From contig SKQZ01000273.1 in NCBI GenBank assembly GCA_007118765.1, positions 1 through 29,889 of the forward strand: DNA of 29,889 bases, in the 5' to 3' direction. A model generated the notes under the pieces. That model had not been told where the DNA came from, made no database searches, and was given only the letters and a program-made list of their open reading frames with translations. This document shows, piece after piece, positions 14,263 to 21,440 of this stretch. The stretch is from Candidatus Hydrogenedentota bacterium. GTDB taxonomy: Bacteria; Hydrogenedentota; Hydrogenedentia; Hydrogenedentales; CAITNO01. Positions within the stretch are counted from its first letter, which is position 1. Each line of letters begins with the position of its first letter. The translations under genes and the position numbers were made by a program.

Positions 14263-15585
14263 TTATCCTTTGGGGCCGCGGCGGTCAACCACACGCACGG
14301 CTTTGCCGTCGGAACGTTCCAGCGTTTTGGGGGCGACCAGCTCAACCCGTGCCTGAATGCCCGCCACCGTCTGAATCTTTCGTGCGATTCGGTCGCGCAT
14401 CTGTTGCATGTCGCGCATTTTGTCGGAAAACACCTCCGGCCGGACTTCCACTTTTACCGTGACCTGATCCAGTGTGGCCGGCCGTTCCACTTCAATGAGA
14501 TAATGGGGCGCCGTGCCCTCCACTTGGAACAGCGCCTCTTCGATTTGGGACGGGAACACGTTGACGCCACGAATGATGAGCATGTCATCGGAGCGCCCCA
14601 CCACGCGCGTCATCCGCTTGGTGGTGCGTCCACAGGCGCACGGGCAGCTGTCCAGCGCGGCAATGTCACGCGTACGATAGCGTATCATGGGCATTGCCTG
14701 TCGTGTGAGCGCCGTAAACACCAACTCCCCGTATTCGTAATCGTTCACCGGCTCCAGCGTATCCGGATCAACACACTCCACCAGAAAATGGTCTTCCTGA
14801 ATGTGCATGCCGTCCCGTGCGGCGCATTCGCCGCTGACGCCCGGCCCGATGATTTCGGAGAGGCCATAGTTGTTGAAGGCCAGCAGGTCCATTTCCGCTT
14901 CTATCTGTTGGCGCATGTCTTCGGTCCACATTTCGCCGCCGAAAAAGGCGAGCCGCAACGGCAGCGTACGCGGGTCCACATCCATACTGCGGGCCACCTC
15001 GGCGATGTTCAGGGCGTAACTGGGGGTGCAAATCAACGCGTCGGGCTGCAAGTCGCGCATCAGATTGATTTGCCGCATGGTGTTGCCTGACGCCGCCGGT
15101 ATAATGGCCGCGCCGACCGTTTCGATGCCATAGTGCAACCCGAACCCGCCGGTAAAAAGGCCATACCCGAAGGATACCTGCACGGTATGCACGGCGCGCA
15201 ATCCGCCCGCCACCAGGAACCGCGCACACAGCCGCCGCCACATGTTGAGGTCGTCATGGGTGTAGCCGACAAAGGTGGGCATGCCCGTGGTGCCCGACGA
15301 ACCATGTATCCGGGCGAGTTCGCTGCGGGGCACCGCCGACAGGCCCAGCGGATAGTTGTCGCGCATGTCCGCCTTGGTGGTAAACGGCAACCGTTGCAGG
15401 TCTTGTATTGTTGAGATGCTATCCGGCGTGATGCCGTCCCGTTCAAAGATGGCCTTGTAAAACGGCACGTTCATGGCGCGGGCCACCGTTTCACGCAACC
15501 GCCCGACCTGAAGTTCTTCCAATGCCGTGCGGGACAAGGTCTCTTCTTGATCCAATATCTTGTTGTCAACGACGAATTCGCTCAT
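14263..15585 (-). CDS. Phenylacetate-CoA ligase (PaaK)-like adenylate-forming enzyme
   Basis: This is 440 residues, the normal PaaK size. The ATP-binding loop is IHGSSGTTGMPT (about residues 93-104). FNNYGLSEIIGPGVSGEC carries the substrate/adenylate motif. The short C-terminal domain begins at GRSDDMLIIRGVNVFPSQIEE and holds the mobile lysine region. The cysteine cluster CPCACGRT is also seen in PaaK relatives. The enzyme activates a carboxylic acid to its CoA thioester. No paa ring-oxidation genes or indolepyruvate oxidoreductase accompany it, so phenylacetate as substrate is only a guess. The start at 15585 is supported by AAGGTGAG. It heads a two-gene unit with the DegT-type aminotransferase. 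Confidence 0.9.
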   Translation of the reverse strand: MSEFVVDNKILDQEETLSRTALEELQVGRLRETVARAMNVPFYKAIFERDGITPDSISTIQDLQRLPFTTKADMRDNYPLGLSAVPRSELARIHGSSGTTGMPTFVGYTHDDLNMWRRLCARFLVAGGLRAVHTVQVSFGYGLFTGGFGLHYGIETVGAAIIPAASGNTMRQINLMRDLQPDALICTPSYALNIAEVARSMDVDPRTLPLRLAFFGGEMWTEDMRQQIEAEMDLLAFNNYGLSEIIGPGVSGECAARDGMHIQEDHFLVECVDPDTLEPVNDYEYGELVFTALTRQAMPMIRYRTRDIAALDSCPCACGRTTKRMTRVVGRSDDMLIIRGVNVFPSQIEEALFQVEGTAPHYLIEVERPATLDQVTVKVEVRPEVFSDKMRDMQQMRDRIARKIQTVAGIQARVELVAPKTLERSDGKAVRVVDRRGPKG

Positions 15586-15874
15586 AGACTCACCTTATAC
15601 ATTCATGTCAGTACTGCTGCTGCAAGGGGTGTGGGCGGGTTCACAACGAAACCCTGTGAACCATCCGGGATAGCCGGTGTTCATGGTGTGCCCCGCATGA
15701 CCCCATCCGGCGGGGAACGTCAGGCGATGTGACGGGTACGGTATTATTTCGGTCTCACGGCGCTTGCCAGACAGGCATTGTCTGCATGGCGACTTGCTTG
15801 TGCCGTCCACCACACCATCGGGCACGGGCACGCTTGCCCCTATAGTACCTTGCCGGGCCTGAATGCTGCAACTG
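15586..15874. other. Intergenic region with a dispersed repeat and dyads
   Basis: 289 bases lie between the CoA-ligase and thioredoxin genes. They hold repeat copy 2 (15641-15672), a CCCCGC/GCGGGG dyad (15691-15696 and 15710-15715, loop 13) that might end the upstream transcript, and a GC-rich GGGCACGGGCAC stretch near 15815-15830. No gene is supported. Confidence 0.5.
15641..15672. repeat. Dispersed 32-bp repeat, copy 2
   Basis: It matches 70-101 at 26 of 32 positions, in the same orientation. It sits in the non-coding space upstream of the CoA-ligase start. The flanks resemble each other only weakly, so the conserved part is about 30 bp. Confidence 0.45.
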
Positions 15875-17080
15875 TTACTCTTCTTCTGCGAGCAACGCGC
15901 GGATTTCGTCCGACAACTGGCGATCAAGGGTGGGGCTCAATCCCGCATGAACCGCTCTGACAATACCTTCCCTATCTATGAGGATCAGCCGTGGAATGCC
16001 CGTAACGCCGTAGCGTTGTGCCACCTCGCCCCGGCCATCCATCGGTACGGTCACACCAAGGTTGTGTTGTTGCAGGAATGTCCGCGCCGTATCCGCCGAT
16101 TCGCGCAGATTGATTGCGTACAGCACCACGTTGTGTTCTTTGAAGCGTTCCGCAACGGTGGCCACAATGGGCAAACCTCTGCGGCACGGCCCGCACCACG
16201 ACGCCCAAAAGTCAAGGATTACAATATCGTTGCCACGATGTTGCGCAAGCGACATCTCGCCGCCATCGAGGAGGGGCAACGAAAAGTTGGGGGCCTCCTG
16301 ACCCTCCAGGGCGCCACGTTGCGGCGGGCTTTGTGCGCCTTGTTCATGTGCATCCGCAGGGGGCGTAAAGGTAAAGGTGTCGTCCGGCAGGGACGCGTCA
16401 AACTGCCAGTTGACGAAGTCCGCCGTCACACGCAGGCTGCCGTCGGGTGATGTCGTATAATTGCGGAGCGCCGCGTCGTGCAGGTCGAGCGTAAAGCGGC
16501 GCAAGACGGGCGGGTCGGCCTTTGCGAAGAAGGCTTGCAACGTGTGCTGAGGAAAGCGTATTTCCACGGCGTTATGCGCGTCTCCCTCTATTGTCGTTGT
16601 CTCGGCGAAAGTCGGCGGCTCTGCGTCTGCAAGCGGTGCGCCGTGCAAATAATCGGCCAGCCATATAAATGCGCTCTCCAGTGTCCCGCTGAGGACGGAA
16701 CGAAACAGCAACGACCGGTCAGATTCAGGCGCCATTTTGCGGTAGGCGTTTTCTTTCGGAAAAAACAACAGCTGCTCGGCCTCATTGTTAACCAGTACGA
16801 TCTCTTCATCATCCATCTTCAAGTGGATGCGCGCTTCATTGTCTGTTCCCAACGCGATGTCCGCCATAAGCGTCAGGGTGATGTCCTCTTCGCCGTCGGT
16901 AAACTCCATGACAAACACTATCTCTGTTTGCACCGTATCACGTTCTGCGACATGCGCGCCGGCCTCATTCACCAGCGTCTCCGGCGTCATTTCAGCGGCC
17001 GCTGCCAAGCAAAGCAACAGGACGCTCCAGCAGACTGGATGCCAACAGCGTGATCGGACGTTCTTTCGTGTGTGTTTCAT
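15875..17080 (-). CDS. Exported two-domain protein: lipoprotein-sorting-like domain plus TlpA thioredoxin
   Basis: This is 401 residues with an N-terminal signal peptide (hydrophobic core SVLLLCLAAAA). Residues about 32-245 are a beta-rich domain with alternating strand patterns, such as ARIHLKMDDEEIVLVNNEAEQLLFF, DLHDAALRNY and DDTFTFTPP. This is the type seen in DUF2092/LolA-like outer-membrane lipoprotein carrier families (moderate confidence). Residues about 265-400 are a TlpA-type thioredoxin with DFWASWCGPCRRGLP (CxxC near 295) and the cis-proline in TGIPRLILID. Such fusions probably bind a lipid or apolar ligand near a periplasmic thiol oxidoreductase (inference). Its ATG overlaps the stop of the quinone oxidoreductase gene in ATGA, so the two are translationally coupled. 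Confidence 0.85.
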   Translation of the reverse strand: MKHTRKNVRSRCWHPVCWSVLLLCLAAAAEMTPETLVNEAGAHVAERDTVQTEIVFVMEFTDGEEDITLTLMADIALGTDNEARIHLKMDDEEIVLVNNEAEQLLFFPKENAYRKMAPESDRSLLFRSVLSGTLESAFIWLADYLHGAPLADAEPPTFAETTTIEGDAHNAVEIRFPQHTLQAFFAKADPPVLRRFTLDLHDAALRNYTTSPDGSLRVTADFVNWQFDASLPDDTFTFTPPADAHEQGAQSPPQRGALEGQEAPNFSLPLLDGGEMSLAQHRGNDIVILDFWASWCGPCRRGLPIVATVAERFKEHNVVLYAINLRESADTARTFLQQHNLGVTVPMDGRGEVAQRYGVTGIPRLILIDREGIVRAVHAGLSPTLDRQLSDEIRALLAEEE

Positions 17081-18057
17081 GGCGTATATCCCGTGGTCAA
17101 CACGACCTTGCCGGTCGTCTGTCGGTTTTCAATCATTTCATGCACCTCTGCCGCTTTCTCCAAGGGCAGCGCATGTTTCACAAAAACAGTCAGTTTATCT
17201 TCAGCCAGCCATTGATGGAGATGCTGCACGGCCTGCATCATGGCCGCCATGTCCTCGGTATAGGCAAACAGATGGAACCCGGCCACAATCCAGTTGTTGG
17301 CCAGCAGTTCCACGGCGTTGAACATGGCCGGTTGTTTGCTTGCCACGCCCAGGGTGATCATCATTCCCCGGGGCTTGAGACAGCGTAACCCCTGTTCCGT
17401 CATATCGCCGCCCACGGACTCCACCACCAGGTCGCATTTTCCGCCATCCAGAATTGCCGCCACCTCCGCGACAACATCCTTTTCGCGGTAGTTTACCGGG
17501 TGATCACAGCCGAGATCGGCGATGAAGGCGCACTTTTCGTCTGAACCACAGGCGCCGATAACCCGGGCGCCACGGTTCCGCGCAACCTGCACCATCATGG
17601 TGCCCAAGCCTCCCGCGGCAGCATAAATCAACACGGTTTGACCTGCGGACAGATTGCCCAGCGTACATAGCGCATGGTATGCGGTCAGATATTGGCAGGG
17701 GATGGCGGCGGCCTGTTGAAAGTCGAGTTGGGGCGGTTTCGGAAGCAGATGTATTTCCTGGGCCACCACATAGTCGCTGTAGCCGGACTCACAAAAGCAC
17801 ACCGCCTCATCGCCCGGCTTATACCCGGATACGCCGTCGCCGACCTTTTCGACCACGCCCGACGCCTCAAACCCCGCGCCAAACGGCGGGTTGGGGCCGC
17901 CGGGATACAAGCCGTTGCGCTGCATGATGTCGGCATAGTTGACGCCTGCGGCCACCACGCGCAGCAACACCTCGCCCGGGCCGGGTTCGGGCACGGGCGC
18001 CTCCTGCATGACAAGTGTTTCGGGGCCGCCGTATCGCGTAACAACAATGGTTCTCAT
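17077..18057 (-). CDS. NADPH:quinone oxidoreductase, zinc-free MDR family
   Basis: This is 326 residues of the medium-chain dehydrogenase/reductase type. The GroES-like N-terminal half has GVNYADIMQRNGLYP and GFEASGVVEKVGDGV. The Rossmann half has YAAAGGLGTMMVQVA (NADPH-binding AAxGGLG) and DLVVESVGG. The zinc-ligand cysteines and histidine of alcohol dehydrogenases are absent, which fits Qor-like enzymes that reduce quinones or enones. The start at 18057 has AAGGAGACAG at good spacing. It is the first gene of a coupled pair with the exported thioredoxin fusion. Confidence 0.9.
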   Translation of the reverse strand: MRTIVVTRYGGPETLVMQEAPVPEPGPGEVLLRVVAAGVNYADIMQRNGLYPGGPNPPFGAGFEASGVVEKVGDGVSGYKPGDEAVCFCESGYSDYVVAQEIHLLPKPPQLDFQQAAAIPCQYLTAYHALCTLGNLSAGQTVLIYAAAGGLGTMMVQVARNRGARVIGACGSDEKCAFIADLGCDHPVNYREKDVVAEVAAILDGGKCDLVVESVGGDMTEQGLRCLKPRGMMITLGVASKQPAMFNAVELLANNWIVAGFHLFAYTEDMAAMMQAVQHLHQWLAEDKLTVFVKHALPLEKAAEVHEMIENRQTTGKVVLTTGYTP

Positions 18058-18303
18058 GGCATCTGTCTCCTTGTTTTCAATCGTTTTTCACCGACTGCAT
18101 GACGTGAATACGTGTTACAACAACGACGTCACAACGCAACAGTAGGACATCGCCGATCCTGTTACGGAACACGCGCCGCACCACGGACAATGCAGCTCCC
18201 GATAACACGGATCACCCACAAATTATTCTTTCTTGTGGCGCCGATGACCGGCAAGCCCCCATAATGCCCGCGGGCTGTTGTGCCGTGGGCGGGCGGCCGT
18301 GCC
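18058..18303. other. Intergenic region with a possible terminator
   Basis: 246 bases contain no supported gene. A dyad GCCCGC (18266-18271)/GCGGGC (18289-18294) lies 10-38 nt beyond the stop of the TIM-barrel gene. It could be its terminator, though no T-run follows. Closer to the oxidoreductase start, TTGTGA-18-TATTCA on the minus strand is a weak promoter candidate. Confidence 0.35.
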
Positions 18304-19326
18304 CTATGTGCGTCCCAGAATCCGATCCATTGCATCCGACGTATAGCGTGCCAACGCTTCCGGGTGGTGCGGGAAAGGGTTAAAGTATTCAAAGGTTAAG
18401 TACCCGGTGTAATCAATGGCCTTGAGCGCGTCCATAACGGCGGGCCAGTTTGTGGAACCGTCCAAAAGCAACCGGAACGTATCCACATTAAATTCCACAT
18501 TCTTCCGGTTAAACTCCTTCAGATGCACATGCCGAATACGTTTCCCGAGCAACGGTATCCAATGTTCCGGGAAATGATACTGCATGATATTGCCGGTGTC
18601 GAAATGTACCCGCACATAGTCGGAATCGAAAGAATCAACAAAAGCAGCCATTTCACCGGGCGAATGGAGAAAGCCGTTGATGAAGATATTCTCCATATTC
18701 AAATGCACATCTTGGTCCACTGCCACCTCAAGAAGCCGTTCGATTGCTTCTCTGGCCCGTGCCTCGGCCACATCAAAACGCACGGGCGGCTCTTCCGGCA
18801 TCCACGGAATATAGGTGGCGCCCGGCACCACCAGCAGGTCGCTTGTGCCCAGCAGCCGTGCGGCGCGTATCATCTTTGCACACAGCGCGACGCCCCGCTC
18901 CCGAATGTCGCGGTCTTCATGCGTGAAGGGATAAGGCCAAAACAGGTAAGAGCATACCCCGGCAATTTCAAGCCCTTTGTCACGCGCCATCGCACCGATT
19001 GCACGGAGGTCGTTTTCACTTGCGTCAGGGGACAACTCGCCCTCCAACTCATAATTGACTTCCACGCCGTCGAACCCGGCATCCGCACAAATCTGCAGGC
19101 AGGTTTCCATATCCATTGATTCAGGATAGGGGAATGCCCACAGGTTTATGGACTTCTTCATGTTGTACGCGCCGCCGCGGGCTGTGTCGGCCCGTGCCTG
19201 TGTTGTGCCGGCAACGGCGCCGGCAACGCCCAATCCGGCGCTTGCCGCCGCTGAACATGCCAACCACTCGCGTCGGCTCAGTTGTGCGTGACGCTCCATA
19301 TCCTTGTCGTTGCGTTCATTGGTCAT
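18304..19326 (-). CDS. Tat-exported sugar phosphate isomerase/epimerase-like TIM-barrel protein
   Basis: This is 340 residues. LSRREWLACSAAAS (R18/R19) is a twin-arginine signal. The remainder is an AP-endonuclease-2/xylose-isomerase-like barrel. Candidate metal ligands sit at strand ends: GVEVNYELEG, LNMENIFING, VHFDTGN, RHVHLKE and LTFEYFNP. Exported members are abundant in Planctomycetes-like genomes and are thought to act on unusual sugars or polyols; the substrate is unknown. The start at 19326 has a strong GGAGGG 7 nt upstream. It lies 98 nt behind the sialidase gene, same strand. Confidence 0.88.
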   Translation of the reverse strand: MTNERNDKDMERHAQLSRREWLACSAAASAGLGVAGAVAGTTQARADTARGGAYNMKKSINLWAFPYPESMDMETCLQICADAGFDGVEVNYELEGELSPDASENDLRAIGAMARDKGLEIAGVCSYLFWPYPFTHEDRDIRERGVALCAKMIRAARLLGTSDLLVVPGATYIPWMPEEPPVRFDVAEARAREAIERLLEVAVDQDVHLNMENIFINGFLHSPGEMAAFVDSFDSDYVRVHFDTGNIMQYHFPEHWIPLLGKRIRHVHLKEFNRKNVEFNVDTFRLLLDGSTNWPAVMDALKAIDYTGYLTFEYFNPFPHHPEALARYTSDAMDRILGRT

Positions 19327-19424
19327 GTCACACCCTCCGGGTGTTGTCCCTGTTATAGCTGCTCCGCTTGTTTACTGCGTACAGTGCTCGTCGTTTGTCA
19401 ATGATAACAACGATGTTGCCCCCG

Positions 19425-20606
19425 TTATTCGGCGGCGATCCAGTCCGGCATAAAACTTACATGCTTAATGGCCGCGCCGTCTTCCGTGCTGTGCGAATAC
19501 GTGGCGTGTATGCGGCCGTCCCGCGCCTGAATGATGGAAGGATACGAGAAGCGTCCCTCGCCTTCCTCCCAGTGTTCGAGATGGCGCATTACCGGCCATG
19601 TATCGCCTTCGTCCTCCGACAGGGCTACGGCGAGGCTGTGGCGGCCGCGCTCGGTATCGTTGTAAATAAGAATCCAGCGACCGTCATCCAGCACCTTTAC
19701 TTCCATACTTGCGCTTGGATTCGGCAGGTCGGTGTCCCGTGTAAGGCTCCATGTTTCGCCGTCATCGTCGGACTCGGCGCGTTGCATGCGCTTGGGTTCC
19801 AGACCGCTGTCGCGGAAAAAGGCCACCAGCGTACCGTCCTGTCGCTGGGCGACCGTCGGCTGAATCGGTCCCAGGCCCACAATCGGCGCACTGGTATGCC
19901 AGCGTTCGCCGCCGTCATCCGAATAGGCCATCAGCGAAATGTTGAACCCGTCGGAATACATGGGCAGCAATATCCGGCCGGATTCCAACACCAGCGGCTG
20001 GTTGCGGGTCATCCATCCCAGTTGCCGTTTTAATTTGTCATGGGAGGCTGCAATCAGCATACGCGAATAGGGATGGGCATATTCCGCCCACATGGGCTCG
20101 GAAGGGTTTAATTCACGGAACAAGGCCGCCATCTGTTCGGGGAAGTCATCGTCGGGTCGCAGGTGGATGACATCCTGCCAGTCCCATTTCGGCGGGCCGT
20201 CGTCGGCATAGTCTGTTGACCAGCGATATTTTGGCAGGCTGTTTTCCCAGCGGTTGGCCATTACCACCACCCAGAACAGCCAAAGCCGTTCTTCCTGATC
20301 AATGAACAATACGGGATTGCAATCGGGAAAATCCGGTACGTCGGCCATGAGGAACACGTCGCTCCATGCCGATTCGCTTTTGCGCAGGCGGGCGCCCTGT
20401 ACCAGTACATCATCTGCGGTGCGTTCGCCCGACCCATGAAACCATGCCGCCAGCAAATCGCCTTCCGGCGTTTCCACAATACTGCTGGCATGAACGTGTT
20501 TTTCCTGTGGCGGGAAAATGAATTGTTCCGAATACGAATCTGCACCCGCGGCATTTGCGCCCGCCAACAACATTGCCATGACACTTGCAACGACAACCGA
20601 TTTCAT
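19425..20606 (-). CDS. Exported sialidase-like (BNR/Asp-box) beta-propeller protein
   Basis: This is 393 residues with a cleavable signal peptide (VVVASVMAMLLAGANAAGA). Three Asp boxes of the form S-x-D-x-G-x-x-W are visible: SDDGGERW (about 229), SDDDGETW (279) and SEDEGDTW (330). These mark the turns of a six-bladed propeller. The N-terminal HVHASSIVETPEGDLLAAWF is typical of the BNR_2 sialidase group. Members hydrolyse sialic acids or other sugar acids, or simply bind glycans; activity is unproven here. The start at 20606 is supported by AAGGAG. Only 31 nt separate it from apt upstream, so it is probably cotranscribed with apt and the TIM-barrel gene. Confidence 0.87.
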   Translation of the reverse strand: MKSVVVASVMAMLLAGANAAGADSYSEQFIFPPQEKHVHASSIVETPEGDLLAAWFHGSGERTADDVLVQGARLRKSESAWSDVFLMADVPDFPDCNPVLFIDQEERLWLFWVVVMANRWENSLPKYRWSTDYADDGPPKWDWQDVIHLRPDDDFPEQMAALFRELNPSEPMWAEYAHPYSRMLIAASHDKLKRQLGWMTRNQPLVLESGRILLPMYSDGFNISLMAYSDDGGERWHTSAPIVGLGPIQPTVAQRQDGTLVAFFRDSGLEPKRMQRAESDDDGETWSLTRDTDLPNPSASMEVKVLDDGRWILIYNDTERGRHSLAVALSEDEGDTWPVMRHLEHWEEGEGRFSYPSIIQARDGRIHATYSHSTEDGAAIKHVSFMPDWIAAE

Positions 20607-20637
20607 CTGCTACATCTCCTTATGCTTATGTTTGCTG

Positions 20638-21159
20638 CTATTCCACCATAAAGGCCACCAACGAGAACACGGGTAGTGGCGCAAGTTTTTCGCGTCCCTT
20701 CAACGGGGGCAACTCCACGACAAAGGCGGCTTCAATGGGTTCGGCATCCATGCGCTTGATAAGCCGCGTTACTGCGGATACCGTGCCGCCTGTGGCGAGC
20801 AGATCGTCCAGAATCAACACACGCCACCCCGGTTGAATGGCGTCCACATGCATCTCCACCGTATCAGTGCCATATTCCAGCGCGAAACTTTCGCTAATGG
20901 TCTCGCCCGGCAATTTCCCGGCTTTTCGCGCCAACACGAAGGGAACGCCCAACACGTATGCCAGTGCGCTGCCGAAAATGAAACCGCGCGACTCCACGCC
21001 CACAATGGCGTCCGGCTTGTTTGCCTCGTAACGCTCCACAAAGGTATCAATGGCGTGTCGGTGCGCATCCGGATCCAACAACAAGGTGGTAATGTCTTTG
21101 AACTGTACGCCGGGCTTGGGGAAATCCGGCACATTTCTGATTACTGCGGCTATGTCCAT
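20638..21159 (-). CDS. apt: Adenine phosphoribosyltransferase
   Basis: This 173-residue cytosolic enzyme joins adenine and PRPP to AMP (purine salvage). The N-terminal PDFPKPGVQFKDITTLL, the IVGVESRGFIFGSALAY region, and the PRPP-binding loop VLILDDLLATGGT are all classical Apt. Length is the family's usual 170-180. AAAGGACC precedes the ATG. It appears to lead a unit with the sialidase and TIM-barrel genes, an unusual pairing. A perfect dyad lies in its leader. Confidence 0.94.
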   Translation of the reverse strand: MDIAAVIRNVPDFPKPGVQFKDITTLLLDPDAHRHAIDTFVERYEANKPDAIVGVESRGFIFGSALAYVLGVPFVLARKAGKLPGETISESFALEYGTDTVEMHVDAIQPGWRVLILDDLLATGGTVSAVTRLIKRMDAEPIEAAFVVELPPLKGREKLAPLPVFSLVAFMVE

Positions 21160-21182
21160 CAGGGGGTCCTTTCAAGAAAGCA

Positions 21183-21201
21183 TACGGAAAGGGTTTCCGT
21201 A
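21183..21201 (-). promoter_or_regulatory. Perfect 8-bp dyad upstream of apt
   Basis: TACGGAAA (21183-21190), GGG, then TTTCCGTA (21194-21201). It lies 24 nt before the apt start codon. It could be a repressor site or an mRNA hairpin. Confidence 0.45.
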
Positions 21202-21303
21202 AAGTTTACTCATGCTACCACGTTGCGCAACGCAATGCCAACATGGGCGCCAACGTGTTTATGCGTGTCGACAATGATACGGTTATGGTTTTCTGCGGCA
21301 GTT

Positions 21304-21312
21304 TGTTATACT
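21304..21312 (+). promoter_or_regulatory. Extended -10 promoter of the hybrid sensor kinase
   Basis: TGTTATACT is a TGn-extended -10 box, giving a start near 21319 and a leader of about 120 nt. It is identical to the box before the amidohydrolase operon. Confidence 0.45.
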
Positions 21313-21440
21313 GACGTCGTGCTGGTGTGCCGGAGTGCGTGATGTTTGTGGGGCGCACCAAGAAGAGGGAATGGCTGATTGAATGGGTTTTGCTTCGTTT
21401 TGGAAAAGTTGTCGCCCTGTGTGATTTGGAGGAGCATGTT

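Larger units (their letters stand above)
21160..21440. other. Divergent intergenic region between apt and the hybrid kinase
   Basis: 281 bases hold the apt leader with its dyad and the promoter and leader of the kinase gene. The frame of the kinase gene is open upstream to about 21327, but the Shine-Dalgarno evidence points to a start at 21441. Confidence 0.5.
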
